Shown in pieces: positions 44,256-51,632 of a stretch of 64,000 nt of DNA. Under the pieces are notes generated by a model, which saw only the letters and a list, made by a program, of their open reading frames with translations, had not been told where the DNA came from and made no database searches. The position numbers and the translations under genes are program-made. The DNA lies in NCBI GenBank assembly GCA_050951505.1, contig JBMNJE010000013.1, positions 150,577 through 214,576 of the forward strand. The letters are read 5' to 3'. Source of the stretch: DUOA01 sp012839095 (GTDB lineage: Bacteria > Bacillota > Clostridia > Caldicoprobacterales > DTU083). Numbering within the stretch: the first letter of the stretch is position 1; the number at the start of each line of letters is the position of its first letter.

Positions 44256-45901
44256 CTTATCCGGAATAACCCTTCCGAATCCTGGTACCAGACATGATAA
44301 GTACCTTTCCCCAGCCCGCTGTAGAAGGTAATCCGGGACACCTGTTTTTCAGCCCCCAAATCGATTATGAATCCATCCCGGGTTCCCCGGCCCGACCATT
44401 CAGTCTGGGGTACGTCAAAACTGCCCAGATTGAACAAGGCAAGGGCCAGATAGACAAGGGTCATCACGGCCATCACAGCTGCATCTCTCTTATTAACCCG
44501 CAGAGGAACATACTTGTCGTCCTGAGGGGCTGCCTGCTTGTGTGAACGCAGCCACAGTGATCCTCTCTGCCTCTGTTCTGCCACCGGCCTTGTTCTGAAT
44601 GCAATCGGGTCTGTTTTCTGCCTGACCGCATTCCGCCATGACCAGACCAGTACTGCAGCAAATAGCAGAACATTGATCAGGGAGATGAGAAGCAGCACCG
44701 GATCATTCGGCGGTACATGGGGATAGTCATCCCTGATCATGCGTTCCAGAACAACAAGGGTATTTACATAGATGGTAAAGGAAGCCAGACCGTAAAAAAG
44801 CAGACTCCATTTGTCCCTGGTCAGAATGAAAATGACGGCCAGGAAATAGAGAACCGGGAACATATAGCGTTCATGCATTCTTATGGACAGCATGAAGACA
44901 CCCATGGAAAGGACCAATGAGCTGACATGGGTCAGGTGCCTGCCTTTGCCTTTTAAGTGCAAAATGGCTGTATAGACCAGCATGACAAAAATAAAGATAT
45001 ACCCCCACACCTGGTAGTTGAAAAAAATGAACTGCTCGGAATCCGGCTTTAAATTGGCTCCGATTAAGCTGAAAAAGTTGAATGCGTTTAAAGAAACATA
45101 CTTGTATCCCTCTGCAGTGCTCATGTAGAGTTTGAATATCCAGGAAGGCTCATGATTCAGGGCAAAGGGCAGTACCAGGACGGTTACTGTTGCGAGACCG
45201 CATACCGCTGTTTTCACAAAAAGCTTCCAGTCCTTCCGCTTAAGCAGTTCAAAAAATACCACCGGCAGAAATATCAGACCCTGAGGTTTGATCAGCACTG
45301 CAAATGCAAAGGGCAAACCTGAAAGTTCCGGCCTTTTTCCATCCAGCAATAGGAGTCCCAGGGCTATAAAGAGTACAAGGAAGGAATCAACCTGGCCCCA
45401 AACGGCAGCATTTATGAGCACGGCTGGGTTGAATACATAGATGCAGGCCATTACATGCGGCCAGATGCCGGGCAGCCTGTTCCTTGCCAGTCGGTACAAA
45501 AGCCAGGCTGTTATGAGATCAGCAATGACAGAAGGCAGTTTCAAAAGCAAAAGATAAAGAGCTTCGCTGCCGGTCAGCCCCAGAAGCGAGGCAGTCTTGC
45601 CGACTAAAAACAGAACATAAAGATAGCCTGGAGGATAATCCAGATAAAAGTCCCCATGATACATATGGAATAAGTCTTCCGCCGCTTTCTGGGACCAGAA
45701 ACGAAACAGCCCTATATCAGTGGAAAAGCCCTCGATGGACATTGCAAGAATTACTCGGATAATAAACCCCGCAGCCAGGATCCAGCGAATGGCATAGGGC
45801 CCGGGTTTGAGCTCAGGACCGGTCCTATGCCGCAGGAGATGATAAAACCCGATGACTGCCGCTGCAAAAATTAAATAAAAAATAATTGCGATAGCTTTCA
45901 A
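44150..45901 (-). CDS. GT-C membrane glycosyltransferase, N-terminal part of a split gene
   Basis: 583 residues with about twelve membrane segments (1-440): STDIGLFRFW, DYPPGYLYVLF, LLLKLPSVIADL and WGQVDSFLVLFIALG are typical of polyprenyl-phosphate-dependent GT-C mannosyltransferases. After a cytoplasmic-type basic loop and one more segment, a discoidin-like domain starts (IDLGAEKQVSRITFYSGLGKGTYHVWYQDSEG). It then falls out of frame at about 44280, and the last about 30 residues (IRWMTWKWT...) are out-of-frame noise. The natural product appears to be a fusion of about 1,045 residues with the PMT domain downstream. The start ATG 45901 follows GtrA by 63 bases. Confidence 0.8.
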   Translation of the reverse strand: MKAIAIIFYLIFAAAVIGFYHLLRHRTGPELKPGPYAIRWILAAGFIIRVILAMSIEGFSTDIGLFRFWSQKAAEDLFHMYHGDFYLDYPPGYLYVLFLVGKTASLLGLTGSEALYLLLLKLPSVIADLITAWLLYRLARNRLPGIWPHVMACIYVFNPAVLINAAVWGQVDSFLVLFIALGLLLLDGKRPELSGLPFAFAVLIKPQGLIFLPVVFFELLKRKDWKLFVKTAVCGLATVTVLVLPFALNHEPSWIFKLYMSTAEGYKYVSLNAFNFFSLIGANLKPDSEQFIFFNYQVWGYIFIFVMLVYTAILHLKGKGRHLTHVSSLVLSMGVFMLSIRMHERYMFPVLYFLAVIFILTRDKWSLLFYGLASFTIYVNTLVVLERMIRDDYPHVPPNDPVLLLISLINVLLFAAVLVWSWRNAVRQKTDPIAFRTRPVAEQRQRGSLWLRSHKQAAPQDDKYVPLRVNKRDAAVMAVMTLVYLALALFNLGSFDVPQTEWSGRGTRDGFIIDLGAEKQVSRITFYSGLGKGTYHVWYQDSEGLFRIRWMTWKWTISTSGMYLRFQRPPPLLSSVSANREAC

Positions 45902-45964
45902 GAGGAATCCTTCCTTTTCCCTTTAGTTTCATAAAATAAATTCCATTATCCAGGGAACCCGGCA

Positions 45965-46354
45965 TTATTGGTCTCTGAAAACGATGAGCTTGCTTCCCGC
46001 AAAATTCACCAGCAGAGAACAAAATACGGCACCCAGCTTGGACAGGTATACATGCATCCCTGCCCCGGTTTCCAGATAATATAATACCAGGGCGGATGCT
46101 CCCAGGGACACCAGATTGACCAGGACAAATTTCAGAAACTCTGCCGGATGAAATTTCCCTTTTTTCTGAAATGTCCAGGTCCTATTCCAGTAATAACTGT
46201 TTATCACGCCGCAGGAATAGGAGATGACGTGGCTGATGACGGAATCCAGCCTGACTGCTGCAGTTAGCAGAGTAAAGACTCCAAGATCAATTGCCGTATT
46301 TAATAACCCCACCAGGCCGAATTTTACAAGCTGGATTTCAATTCTCTTCTTCAT
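45965..46354 (-). CDS. GtrA family membrane protein
   Basis: 129 residues with four membrane segments. FGLVGLLNTAIDLGVFTLL (12-30), YSCGVINSYYWNRTWTF (about 46-62) and a C-terminal NFAGSKLIVFRD are GtrA-family motifs. GtrA proteins are thought to flip polyprenyl-phosphate-linked sugars across the membrane. It overlaps the GT2 gene by 17 bases and precedes the split mannosyltransferase, so it probably flips the donor for it. Confidence 0.93.
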   Translation of the reverse strand: MKKRIEIQLVKFGLVGLLNTAIDLGVFTLLTAAVRLDSVISHVISYSCGVINSYYWNRTWTFQKKGKFHPAEFLKFVLVNLVSLGASALVLYYLETGAGMHVYLSKLGAVFCSLLVNFAGSKLIVFRDQ

Positions 46355-47291
46355 TATCCTTAAATCCTATGACTTTCCTGACAATATACAGAGGACGTCC
46401 TTTAACCTCCTCATAGATTCTGCCTACATATTCCCCTATGATACCCAGAATTACCAGGGTAATGCCGTTAAATACCAGGTTGACTGCAATTATGGATGCC
46501 CAGCCCGTCAGAGTTCTGCTGGTAAACAGTCTTAGATAAAGAACATAGAGCAGATAGAGAAAACCGCTGGTTGACAGGATAAAACCGATGTATGTAGCCA
46601 GTTTCAACGGCTTATATGTAAATGAGAAAATACCGTCGGCTGCAAATTTCAGCATCTTTTTCAGGGGATATTTTGTTTCTCCCGCCCAGCGCTCGTCTCT
46701 TACATACTCAACGGCAGCCTGCCTGAAACCTACCCAGTTGATCATGCCCCGCAAAAAGCGGTTTTTTTCAGGCAGCTGTTTCATGGCATCGCAGACCTTA
46801 CGGTCAATCAGGCGAAAATCCCCCGTGTCCTTGGGAATGTTGCCATTGGTCAGAAGATTCAGGAACCGGTAGTAAAGGTAGGCGGTGACTTTCTTGAAAG
46901 CGGTCTCCCCCTGTCTTCTGATACGCTTGCCGTATACAACATCATACCCTTCGCGCCATTTTTCAAGCATACGGGGTATCACTTCAGGCGGATCCTGCAG
47001 ATCCGCATCGATAATTACAACCGCCTGACCCTGGGCATAATCCATGCCGGCCGTAACAGCAATCTGATGGCCGAAGTTTCTGGAAAAATCCACAAGCCGG
47101 ACAGTCTCATCGGATTCAGCCAGTCCGGCAATGATCTCTGCAGAACGATCCCTGCTGCCATCATTGATAAAGAGGAGCTCATAGCTTTCTCCGGACTGAT
47201 CCATGACCTTTTTAAGACGCCTATAGGTTTCTTCTATTACTTCTTCTTCATTATACATGGGGATGACAATCGAACAAACAACAGAGCTCAT
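46338..47291 (-). CDS. Family 2 glycosyltransferase, polyprenyl-phosphate sugar synthase (GtrB/Dpm-like)
   Basis: 317 residues. N-terminal GT-A domain: SIVIPMYNEEEVIEE, FINDGSRDRS and IIDADLQDPPEVI (DxD) at about 95-107, NFGHQIAVTAGMDYA. Two C-terminal membrane segments (about 232-252 and 270-292) follow. This is the layout of bactoprenol glucosyltransferase and polyprenol-phosphate mannose synthase. With GtrA and the PMT protein it makes a complete lipid-linked-sugar route; the sugar itself is not certain. ATG 47291 has GGAGGATAAC upstream. Confidence 0.93.
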   Translation of the reverse strand: MSSVVCSIVIPMYNEEEVIEETYRRLKKVMDQSGESYELLFINDGSRDRSAEIIAGLAESDETVRLVDFSRNFGHQIAVTAGMDYAQGQAVVIIDADLQDPPEVIPRMLEKWREGYDVVYGKRIRRQGETAFKKVTAYLYYRFLNLLTNGNIPKDTGDFRLIDRKVCDAMKQLPEKNRFLRGMINWVGFRQAAVEYVRDERWAGETKYPLKKMLKFAADGIFSFTYKPLKLATYIGFILSTSGFLYLLYVLYLRLFTSRTLTGWASIIAVNLVFNGITLVILGIIGEYVGRIYEEVKGRPLYIVRKVIGFKDNEEEN

Positions 47292-47536
47292 TTATGTTAT
47301 CCTCCGTTTCAATAAGGTTCTTATGAATCTGATAATGAGAGTTTGGAATCGAGTACAAGCCTTTACTCATATCAGTATAACATATTAAGAAATGTTAACC
47401 AATATCAAACAATAGCCCGGCAGATAACAAAAGAAGCATATCAGTATTTTCTTACCTTGATATGCTTCTTTTTCTTATTTGCTGTTGGTGGCTTTCTTAT
47501 ATTATTTCAGTATTTATCAGTATTTACCAGTATTTA

Positions 47537-48985
47537 TCAGTAGACTTTTGAAGTCTGATACTTGCTCTTGCTCTTTTTCATGGAATAGCTTGCTCCATTC
47601 TCCCTCATTTGTGAATCATAAGAGGTATCAATGGTAACCCATTTACCTCCCATATAAACCTCATTCCAGGAGTGGTAACCTGTCACCCCGTCTGCATAGC
47701 CCATAACCAGTTTGGTGGGAATTCCTACGCTGCGCAGCATGGCAGCAGTCAGGGATGCAAAGTCATAGCAGATGCCGGATTTGCTCTTATAGGTACTATC
47801 TATTGAGGGAATGTAATTGGACGGCAGATTGTTCAATTTGTCATAATCATACCGGATATTGTTTACTACATAATTGTAAATCTTCTTTACCTTGGCCTCA
47901 TCATTTGAAAGGCCTTCAGTCAGGGAAGCAGCTTTCTTAATGGCTGACATACCGGTATTCCAGTTGATCATCTGTATTGAACCCAGATAGGCGGAATTGG
48001 AATTTCCGGCGCTTACACTAATCTTTTCGGTCAGCACAAATTTGTATTTATTGCCCTCGGTATTTTCCATAATGCTTACCTTATATTCTCCGTTGCCTGA
48101 CTGAAGAGGAAAGGTTTCCAAAGAGCCTTTTCCCTCCAAATTGTATGTGTAACGGGAATCACCCTTTTCCACCATGAGCTTGACCCTTTTTCCGCTGGTG
48201 TTGTTATAGCGTACACCCAGTATACCGGAATTCACCTTGCTGGTATCAAATACTTTATCATTGGCCGGAGCTTTTGATTCTTCCTTTTTGGATTCTGTAT
48301 CAGCAGGTGCTTTTGGCGGGTCTGTCGGCTTTGCTGTTGCCGCCGGCTTTGCTGTTGCTGCAGGTTTTTCTGTTGCTGCCGGTTTGGGTGTCTGGACAGC
48401 AGCCGGTGCCTTGGTGGGCTGAGGTGCAGCTGTCGGATCTGCTGCCTGGGTATCTCTAGAAGCAGGAGCTTGCTTAGGAGCCGCTGCCGGTTTATCAGTA
48501 GGCTCAGGCAGTTTCCTCGAAGCAGACTCCTGCTTTACACCTGACGTTTGCCTTTGGTCAGATATTTTAGTATTGGAAGACGCCGGCTGTGTCAAAATCG
48601 GATTTGTGTCCGCAGCCGATTGTGTGTTCACATCCGTCTGTCTGTCGGATTCATTATGCTTTTCGGCAGTGGATTCAGCCGATCGCCTGCCTGCCAGTCT
48701 TTCAGCAAGCTCACTATCCGAATATCTGTCGATTTCTGATTTATTAGTATAAGCTGCAGGCTTTACATCCGCCCGTGCTGTGTTCGTCTCAGTTACTGCT
48801 GCTGCATCCGTATCTTTCTCGCTGATTGAAGGGGATGAATTCTCTTCTGAAGATATACCGCCTTCTGTGATTGTCAGGTTCCATTTATGTATAGACAAAG
48901 CAGTCGGATTTTCGATTAACTGCCCAATGATGGGGGTCATTACAAGAAACAGAGATATGACGAGTGAAATGGCCACTCTGAACAT
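47537..48985 (-). CDS. Transglutaminase-like domain surface protein with Pro/Ala/Thr-rich stalk
   Basis: 482 residues. An N-terminal membrane segment (about 3-24, VAISLVISLFLVMTPIIG) is followed by a long low-complexity Ser/Thr/Pro/Ala region (about 35-255, repeats such as PAATAKPAATAKP). A beta domain (about 255-345) then precedes a transglutaminase-like domain (about 360-465) with SGICYDFASLTAAMLRS (Cys), GYHSWNEVYM (His) and TIDTSYD (Asp), a full catalytic triad. It could cross-link or cleave surface proteins. The start is ATG 48985: AAAGGAGAG lies upstream at 48993-49001, just after a c-di-GMP-I riboswitch. The longer frame would read back through the riboswitch. Confidence 0.88.
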   Translation of the reverse strand: MFRVAISLVISLFLVMTPIIGQLIENPTALSIHKWNLTITEGGISSEENSSPSISEKDTDAAAVTETNTARADVKPAAYTNKSEIDRYSDSELAERLAGRRSAESTAEKHNESDRQTDVNTQSAADTNPILTQPASSNTKISDQRQTSGVKQESASRKLPEPTDKPAAAPKQAPASRDTQAADPTAAPQPTKAPAAVQTPKPAATEKPAATAKPAATAKPTDPPKAPADTESKKEESKAPANDKVFDTSKVNSGILGVRYNNTSGKRVKLMVEKGDSRYTYNLEGKGSLETFPLQSGNGEYKVSIMENTEGNKYKFVLTEKISVSAGNSNSAYLGSIQMINWNTGMSAIKKAASLTEGLSNDEAKVKKIYNYVVNNIRYDYDKLNNLPSNYIPSIDSTYKSKSGICYDFASLTAAMLRSVGIPTKLVMGYADGVTGYHSWNEVYMGGKWVTIDTSYDSQMRENGASYSMKKSKSKYQTSKVY

Positions 48986-49000
48986 AAAAAAACTCTCCTT

Positions 49001-49082
49001 TCGGTAGCTCGGCTGCCATATCCCTGAGGACTTAGGCCCTGTGGCTTTGCGCCCCATTGTTTCCAATGGTTTGCCATTATCG
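49001..49082 (-). promoter_or_regulatory. Cyclic di-GMP-I (GEMM) riboswitch 1
   Basis: Minus-strand motif in order: ATGGCAAACC, a hairpin ATTG-GAAA-CAAT with GNRA loop, GGGGCGCAAAGCC, GGGCCTAA, and ATGGCAGCCGAGCTACCGA. These are the conserved elements of the GEMM-I aptamer (compare GGCAAACC..GAAA..GGGACGCAAAGCC..GCCTAA..GGTAGC.GGGTTACCG). The aptamer ends directly at the Shine-Dalgarno of the transglutaminase gene, and no terminator is seen, so control may be translational. Confidence 0.93.
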
Positions 49083-49164
49083 CTGAAAAGTTCTATTTTC
49101 AAACGTATTGTATATAGTTGTCACTTTATATAGATACAAGTATAAACTTGTTCCATGCCCAACT

Positions 49165-49193
49165 ATTATATATACATTTTTTTCATATGTCAA
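49165..49193 (-). promoter_or_regulatory. Sigma-A promoter for riboswitch 1 and the transglutaminase gene
   Basis: Perfect TTGACA (49193-49188), 17-base spacer, perfect TATAAT (49170-49165). The expected start is about 75 bases before the aptamer. Confidence 0.85.
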
Positions 49194-49302
49194 ACAAATT
49201 TTTTCATATTTTGTCTATTTTCAGTTTATTTCCAATTTTCAATTATTTTAAGAATCTGCCTTTGATCTGAACAATCCCTCATTGCTGCAGGAGCTGCTGC
49301 AA

Positions 49303-49342
49303 GTAAATAAAACAGGGCCTGCCTCAGTTGGAGACAAGCCCC
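49303..49342 (-). terminator. Terminator after the Pro-Glu-Pro-Thr LPXTG gene
   Basis: Minus-strand stem GGGCTTGTCTC / GAGGCAGGCCC, loop CAACT, then TGTTTTATTT. Confidence 0.8.
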
Positions 49343-49390
49343 TTACTTTATTACATATCGGCATTATTTTTTATCACAGTTTTAATATAC

Positions 49391-50488
49391 TTACTTTCTG
49401 CTTCTCCTCCGCAGGTAAAAACCAAGCGCTGTAAGCAAAGAGCCGGTACCATAGAATAGAACAGAAGGAAGTTCACCGGTCTTAGGCAATTCACCCGGTC
49501 CGCCTGGAATATCATCATCCGGAAGCTCTATTTCATCATCAACAGAACCGCCGGGAGTTTCATCATCAGGCAGCTCCGTTTCTTCCGGAGTTGCTGTTGG
49601 TTCAGGTGTCGGCTCGGGTGTAGGCTCCGGTGTAGGTTCTGGTGTCGGCTCCGGTGTTGGCTCAGGTGTAGGTTCAGGCGTTGGTTCAGGTGTTGGTTCA
49701 GGCGTAGGTTCAGGGGTCGGCTCAGGTGTGGGCTCCGGTGTAGGCTCCGGTGTGGGTTCTGGCGTTGGTTCCGGTGTGGGTTCAGGCGTTGGTTCCGGTG
49801 TGGGTTCAGGCGTTGGTTCTGGTGTCGGCTCAGGTGTAGGCTCCGGTGTAGGTTCAGGGGTCGGCTCTGGTGTAGGCTCAGGCGTTGGTTCTGGTGTCGG
49901 CTCAGGTGTAGGCTCCGGTGTAGGTTCAGGGGTCGGCTCTGGTGTAGGCTCAGGCGTTGGTTCTGGTGTCGGCTCAGGTGTGGGTTCAGGAGTAGGTTCT
50001 GGTGTAGGCTCAGGTGTGGGTTCAGGCGTTGGTTCTGGTGTAGGTTCAGGCGTAGGCTCGGGCTCTTCACCAAAATAAAATACAACATGACTTATATTTG
50101 CCTGCTGGCCGCCTGGATTATGGGGGGAGATCAGGTCGTTGTCTGAGAGCACAGGAGGATTATATGTATATAAGTAGCCTCCGGGGCCGGCCTTGACAAA
50201 GACATAGGCTATTGGAACATCTGAAATAAAGCTGACACTCATTTTATCAGCGGAAAATTCAGCGGTTACACTGTTTCCATCCAGTGTCTTTGTCCCATTG
50301 ACAGGCGGATCAAATTTAACGGATGGCAAACTCCTTACTTCAGCAGGCAGGTCCTTATCATTTCCCGTATAGTAAACTGGAACTACGGACGCTGCAAATA
50401 CATTTCCCCAAAAGCTGTATGTATAGAGCAGCGGCAGGGAAAATACCAGAAAATACACTATTGTCCTTATCATTTTCTTTTTTCTCAT
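49391..50488 (-). CDS. LPXTG-anchored surface protein with long Pro-Glu-Pro-Thr stalk
   Basis: 365 residues. Signal peptide (1-33, ending FAA), a small beta domain of about 105 residues, then about 39 PEPT units, then an acidic linker (ELPDDDIPGGPGELPKTGEL) with sortase motif LPKTG, a hydrophobic segment and a RRRSRK tail. This is a class D sortase-type cell-wall substrate. The N-terminal domain is unrecognised. The start is ATG 50488 with AAGGAGTGAG; the 14-residue extension is unsupported. A c-di-GMP-I riboswitch with a terminator lies upstream. The C-terminus is nearly identical to that of the thioester protein at 51633. Confidence 0.88.
   Translation of the reverse strand: MRKKKMIRTIVYFLVFSLPLLYTYSFWGNVFAASVVPVYYTGNDKDLPAEVRSLPSVKFDPPVNGTKTLDGNSVTAEFSADKMSVSFISDVPIAYVFVKAGPGGYLYTYNPPVLSDNDLISPHNPGGQQANISHVVFYFGEEPEPTPEPTPEPTPEPTPEPTPEPTPEPTPEPTPEPTPEPTPEPTPEPTPEPTPEPTPEPTPEPTPEPTPEPTPEPTPEPTPEPTPEPTPEPTPEPTPEPTPEPTPEPTPEPTPEPTPEPTPEPTPEPTPEPTPEPTPEPTPEPTPEPTPEPTPEPTATPEETELPDDETPGGSVDDEIELPDDDIPGGPGELPKTGELPSVLFYGTGSLLTALGFYLRRRSRK
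49594..50068 (-). repeat. 12-base tandem repeat coding for Pro-Glu-Pro-Thr (about 39 units)
   Basis: Consensus CCNGAACCNACN on the minus strand. Third positions vary widely while the amino acids stay fixed, indicating selection on the protein. Confidence 0.92.
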
Positions 50489-50529
50489 GTTCTCACTCCT
50501 TCTTGGCAATTTGTAGAATCGAGTTTTCA

Positions 50530-50575
50530 TATATAAAATAAGGCTGCAGAATAAAATTAATTTATCTGCAGCCTG
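50530..50575 (-). terminator. Terminator of riboswitch 2
   Basis: Minus-strand arms AGGCTGCAGA / TCTGCAGCCT, then TATTTTATAT. The 5' arm contains the last aptamer bases (CAGGCTGC). Confidence 0.8.
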
Positions 50576-50663
50576 ACAATCATAGCATCGTACTTGAATT
50601 AGTACTTAATGCTTTAGACTCATAGGTTTGCGCCCTATACTTTCGTATAGTTTGCCCATTTTC
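50560..50663 (-). promoter_or_regulatory. Cyclic di-GMP-I (GEMM) riboswitch 2
   Basis: Minus strand shows TGGGCAAAC, hairpin TATAC-GAAA-GTATA, GGGCGCAAACC, GTCTAAAG, then after a longer P1-side stretch ATGATTGTCAGGCTGC. It matches the GEMM-I core. The last helix shares bases with a terminator stem (50530-50575), so ligand binding would be expected to prevent termination and switch the downstream LPXTG gene on. Confidence 0.82.
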
Positions 50664-50762
50664 CCCTAATTCGTTGTTGATAATGATAATTAATATCAAT
50701 TATTTATATATAACCATAATATATTACTCTAAACAAGGCTCAATTTACAATAATAAAAAAGT

Positions 50763-51533
50763 CTATCGCATCACGGCATGCACCACCAGACGGTGAGAGG
50801 CTATATACAAAGGTGTACATGTAATCAGAGTGAGGACCCGTTCATCTTTGCTGCGGTATAATACTGAGACATCATCCGGTTCCACTACATGAATTTTATA
50901 AACTGTGTATTCAAAGGTACCATCACTGGTGGTTATCTTAATAATGTCGCCAATTTCAACTTCGTCCAGCCTGTGAAACATTCTGCCGTAGGTATGACTT
51001 CTGTGAGCGGCCAAGGCTGTATTACCTATACTTCCCGGTTTGGATGTACCTGTTATATGGCCTGCTCCAACCTTTAAATTCTTCTTGCTGGTGCCCTCCA
51101 ATATGGGTATATTTACATCGATTTTTGGTATTTCGATTCTTCCTATAGCTTCTAACTTTGATTTTTTCTTCTTGCCGGCATTTCCGCTGCTTGGATTCTC
51201 TTCACCTGGACCGGCTTCATCTGTTTCCTCAGCCTGAACAGACTCAGAATCTGCTGATTGTTCCTCTTCATTCATATTAAAATTCAGTAGGATTTCATCT
51301 TCATTTTCATCCACATCTTCGTCCAATTCCTCTTCAAATACCAGATTGAGCAGTTCAAAGTCTTCCGAGGTTTCAGAAGAAACCCCATCCTCGGACAGGC
51401 TGACATCCCATTCTGATATTTCCCATGGATCGGTTAACTGAGACTCCAGGTGCCTGGTATATGCCCTGTCTGCCAAAGGATAAATGCCTATGGCAAGCCC
51501 GATGGCAATTATGATAGTGGCTGCAATTCTCAT
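50763..51533 (-). CDS. Class D sortase
   Basis: 256 residues. An N-terminal membrane anchor (about 3-24) and a very acidic insertion (about 45-120, runs of Glu/Asp) precede the sortase barrel (about 128-256). Catalytic His177 in AAHRSHT, Cys239 in LITCTPLY and Arg248 in ASHRLVV are all present. The TLITCTP-type motif and small size fit class D. It sits between two genes for LPKTG proteins and most likely anchors both. A terminator-like hairpin separates it from the thioester gene upstream. Confidence 0.93.
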   Translation of the reverse strand: MRIAATIIIAIGLAIGIYPLADRAYTRHLESQLTDPWEISEWDVSLSEDGVSSETSEDFELLNLVFEEELDEDVDENEDEILLNFNMNEEEQSADSESVQAEETDEAGPGEENPSSGNAGKKKKSKLEAIGRIEIPKIDVNIPILEGTSKKNLKVGAGHITGTSKPGSIGNTALAAHRSHTYGRMFHRLDEVEIGDIIKITTSDGTFEYTVYKIHVVEPDDVSVLYRSKDERVLTLITCTPLYIASHRLVVHAVMR

Positions 51534-51551
51534 TTAGCGAAACCTCTTCCT

Positions 51552-51595
51552 TAAAAAGTCAAGTAAGGGGGATGCCTCAGCATGAGACATCTCCC
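51552..51595 (-). terminator. Terminator/attenuator between the thioester adhesin and sortase
   Basis: Minus-strand stem GGGAGATGTCTC / GAGGCATCCCC with an ATGCT loop, then TTACTTGACTTTTT. It may end the adhesin transcript or reduce sortase expression. Confidence 0.7.
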
Positions 51596-51632
51596 TCTTT
51601 CTCACCGTTTTAGATTATATAAGCCTGCAAGC

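Noticed and set aside
44255..44290. Programmed ribosomal frameshift joining the two mannosyltransferase frames
   Set aside because: No X-XXY-YYZ heptamer lies in the zero frame (GAA GGG TTA TTC), and no stimulatory hairpin or pseudoknot was evident. A simple indel is more likely.
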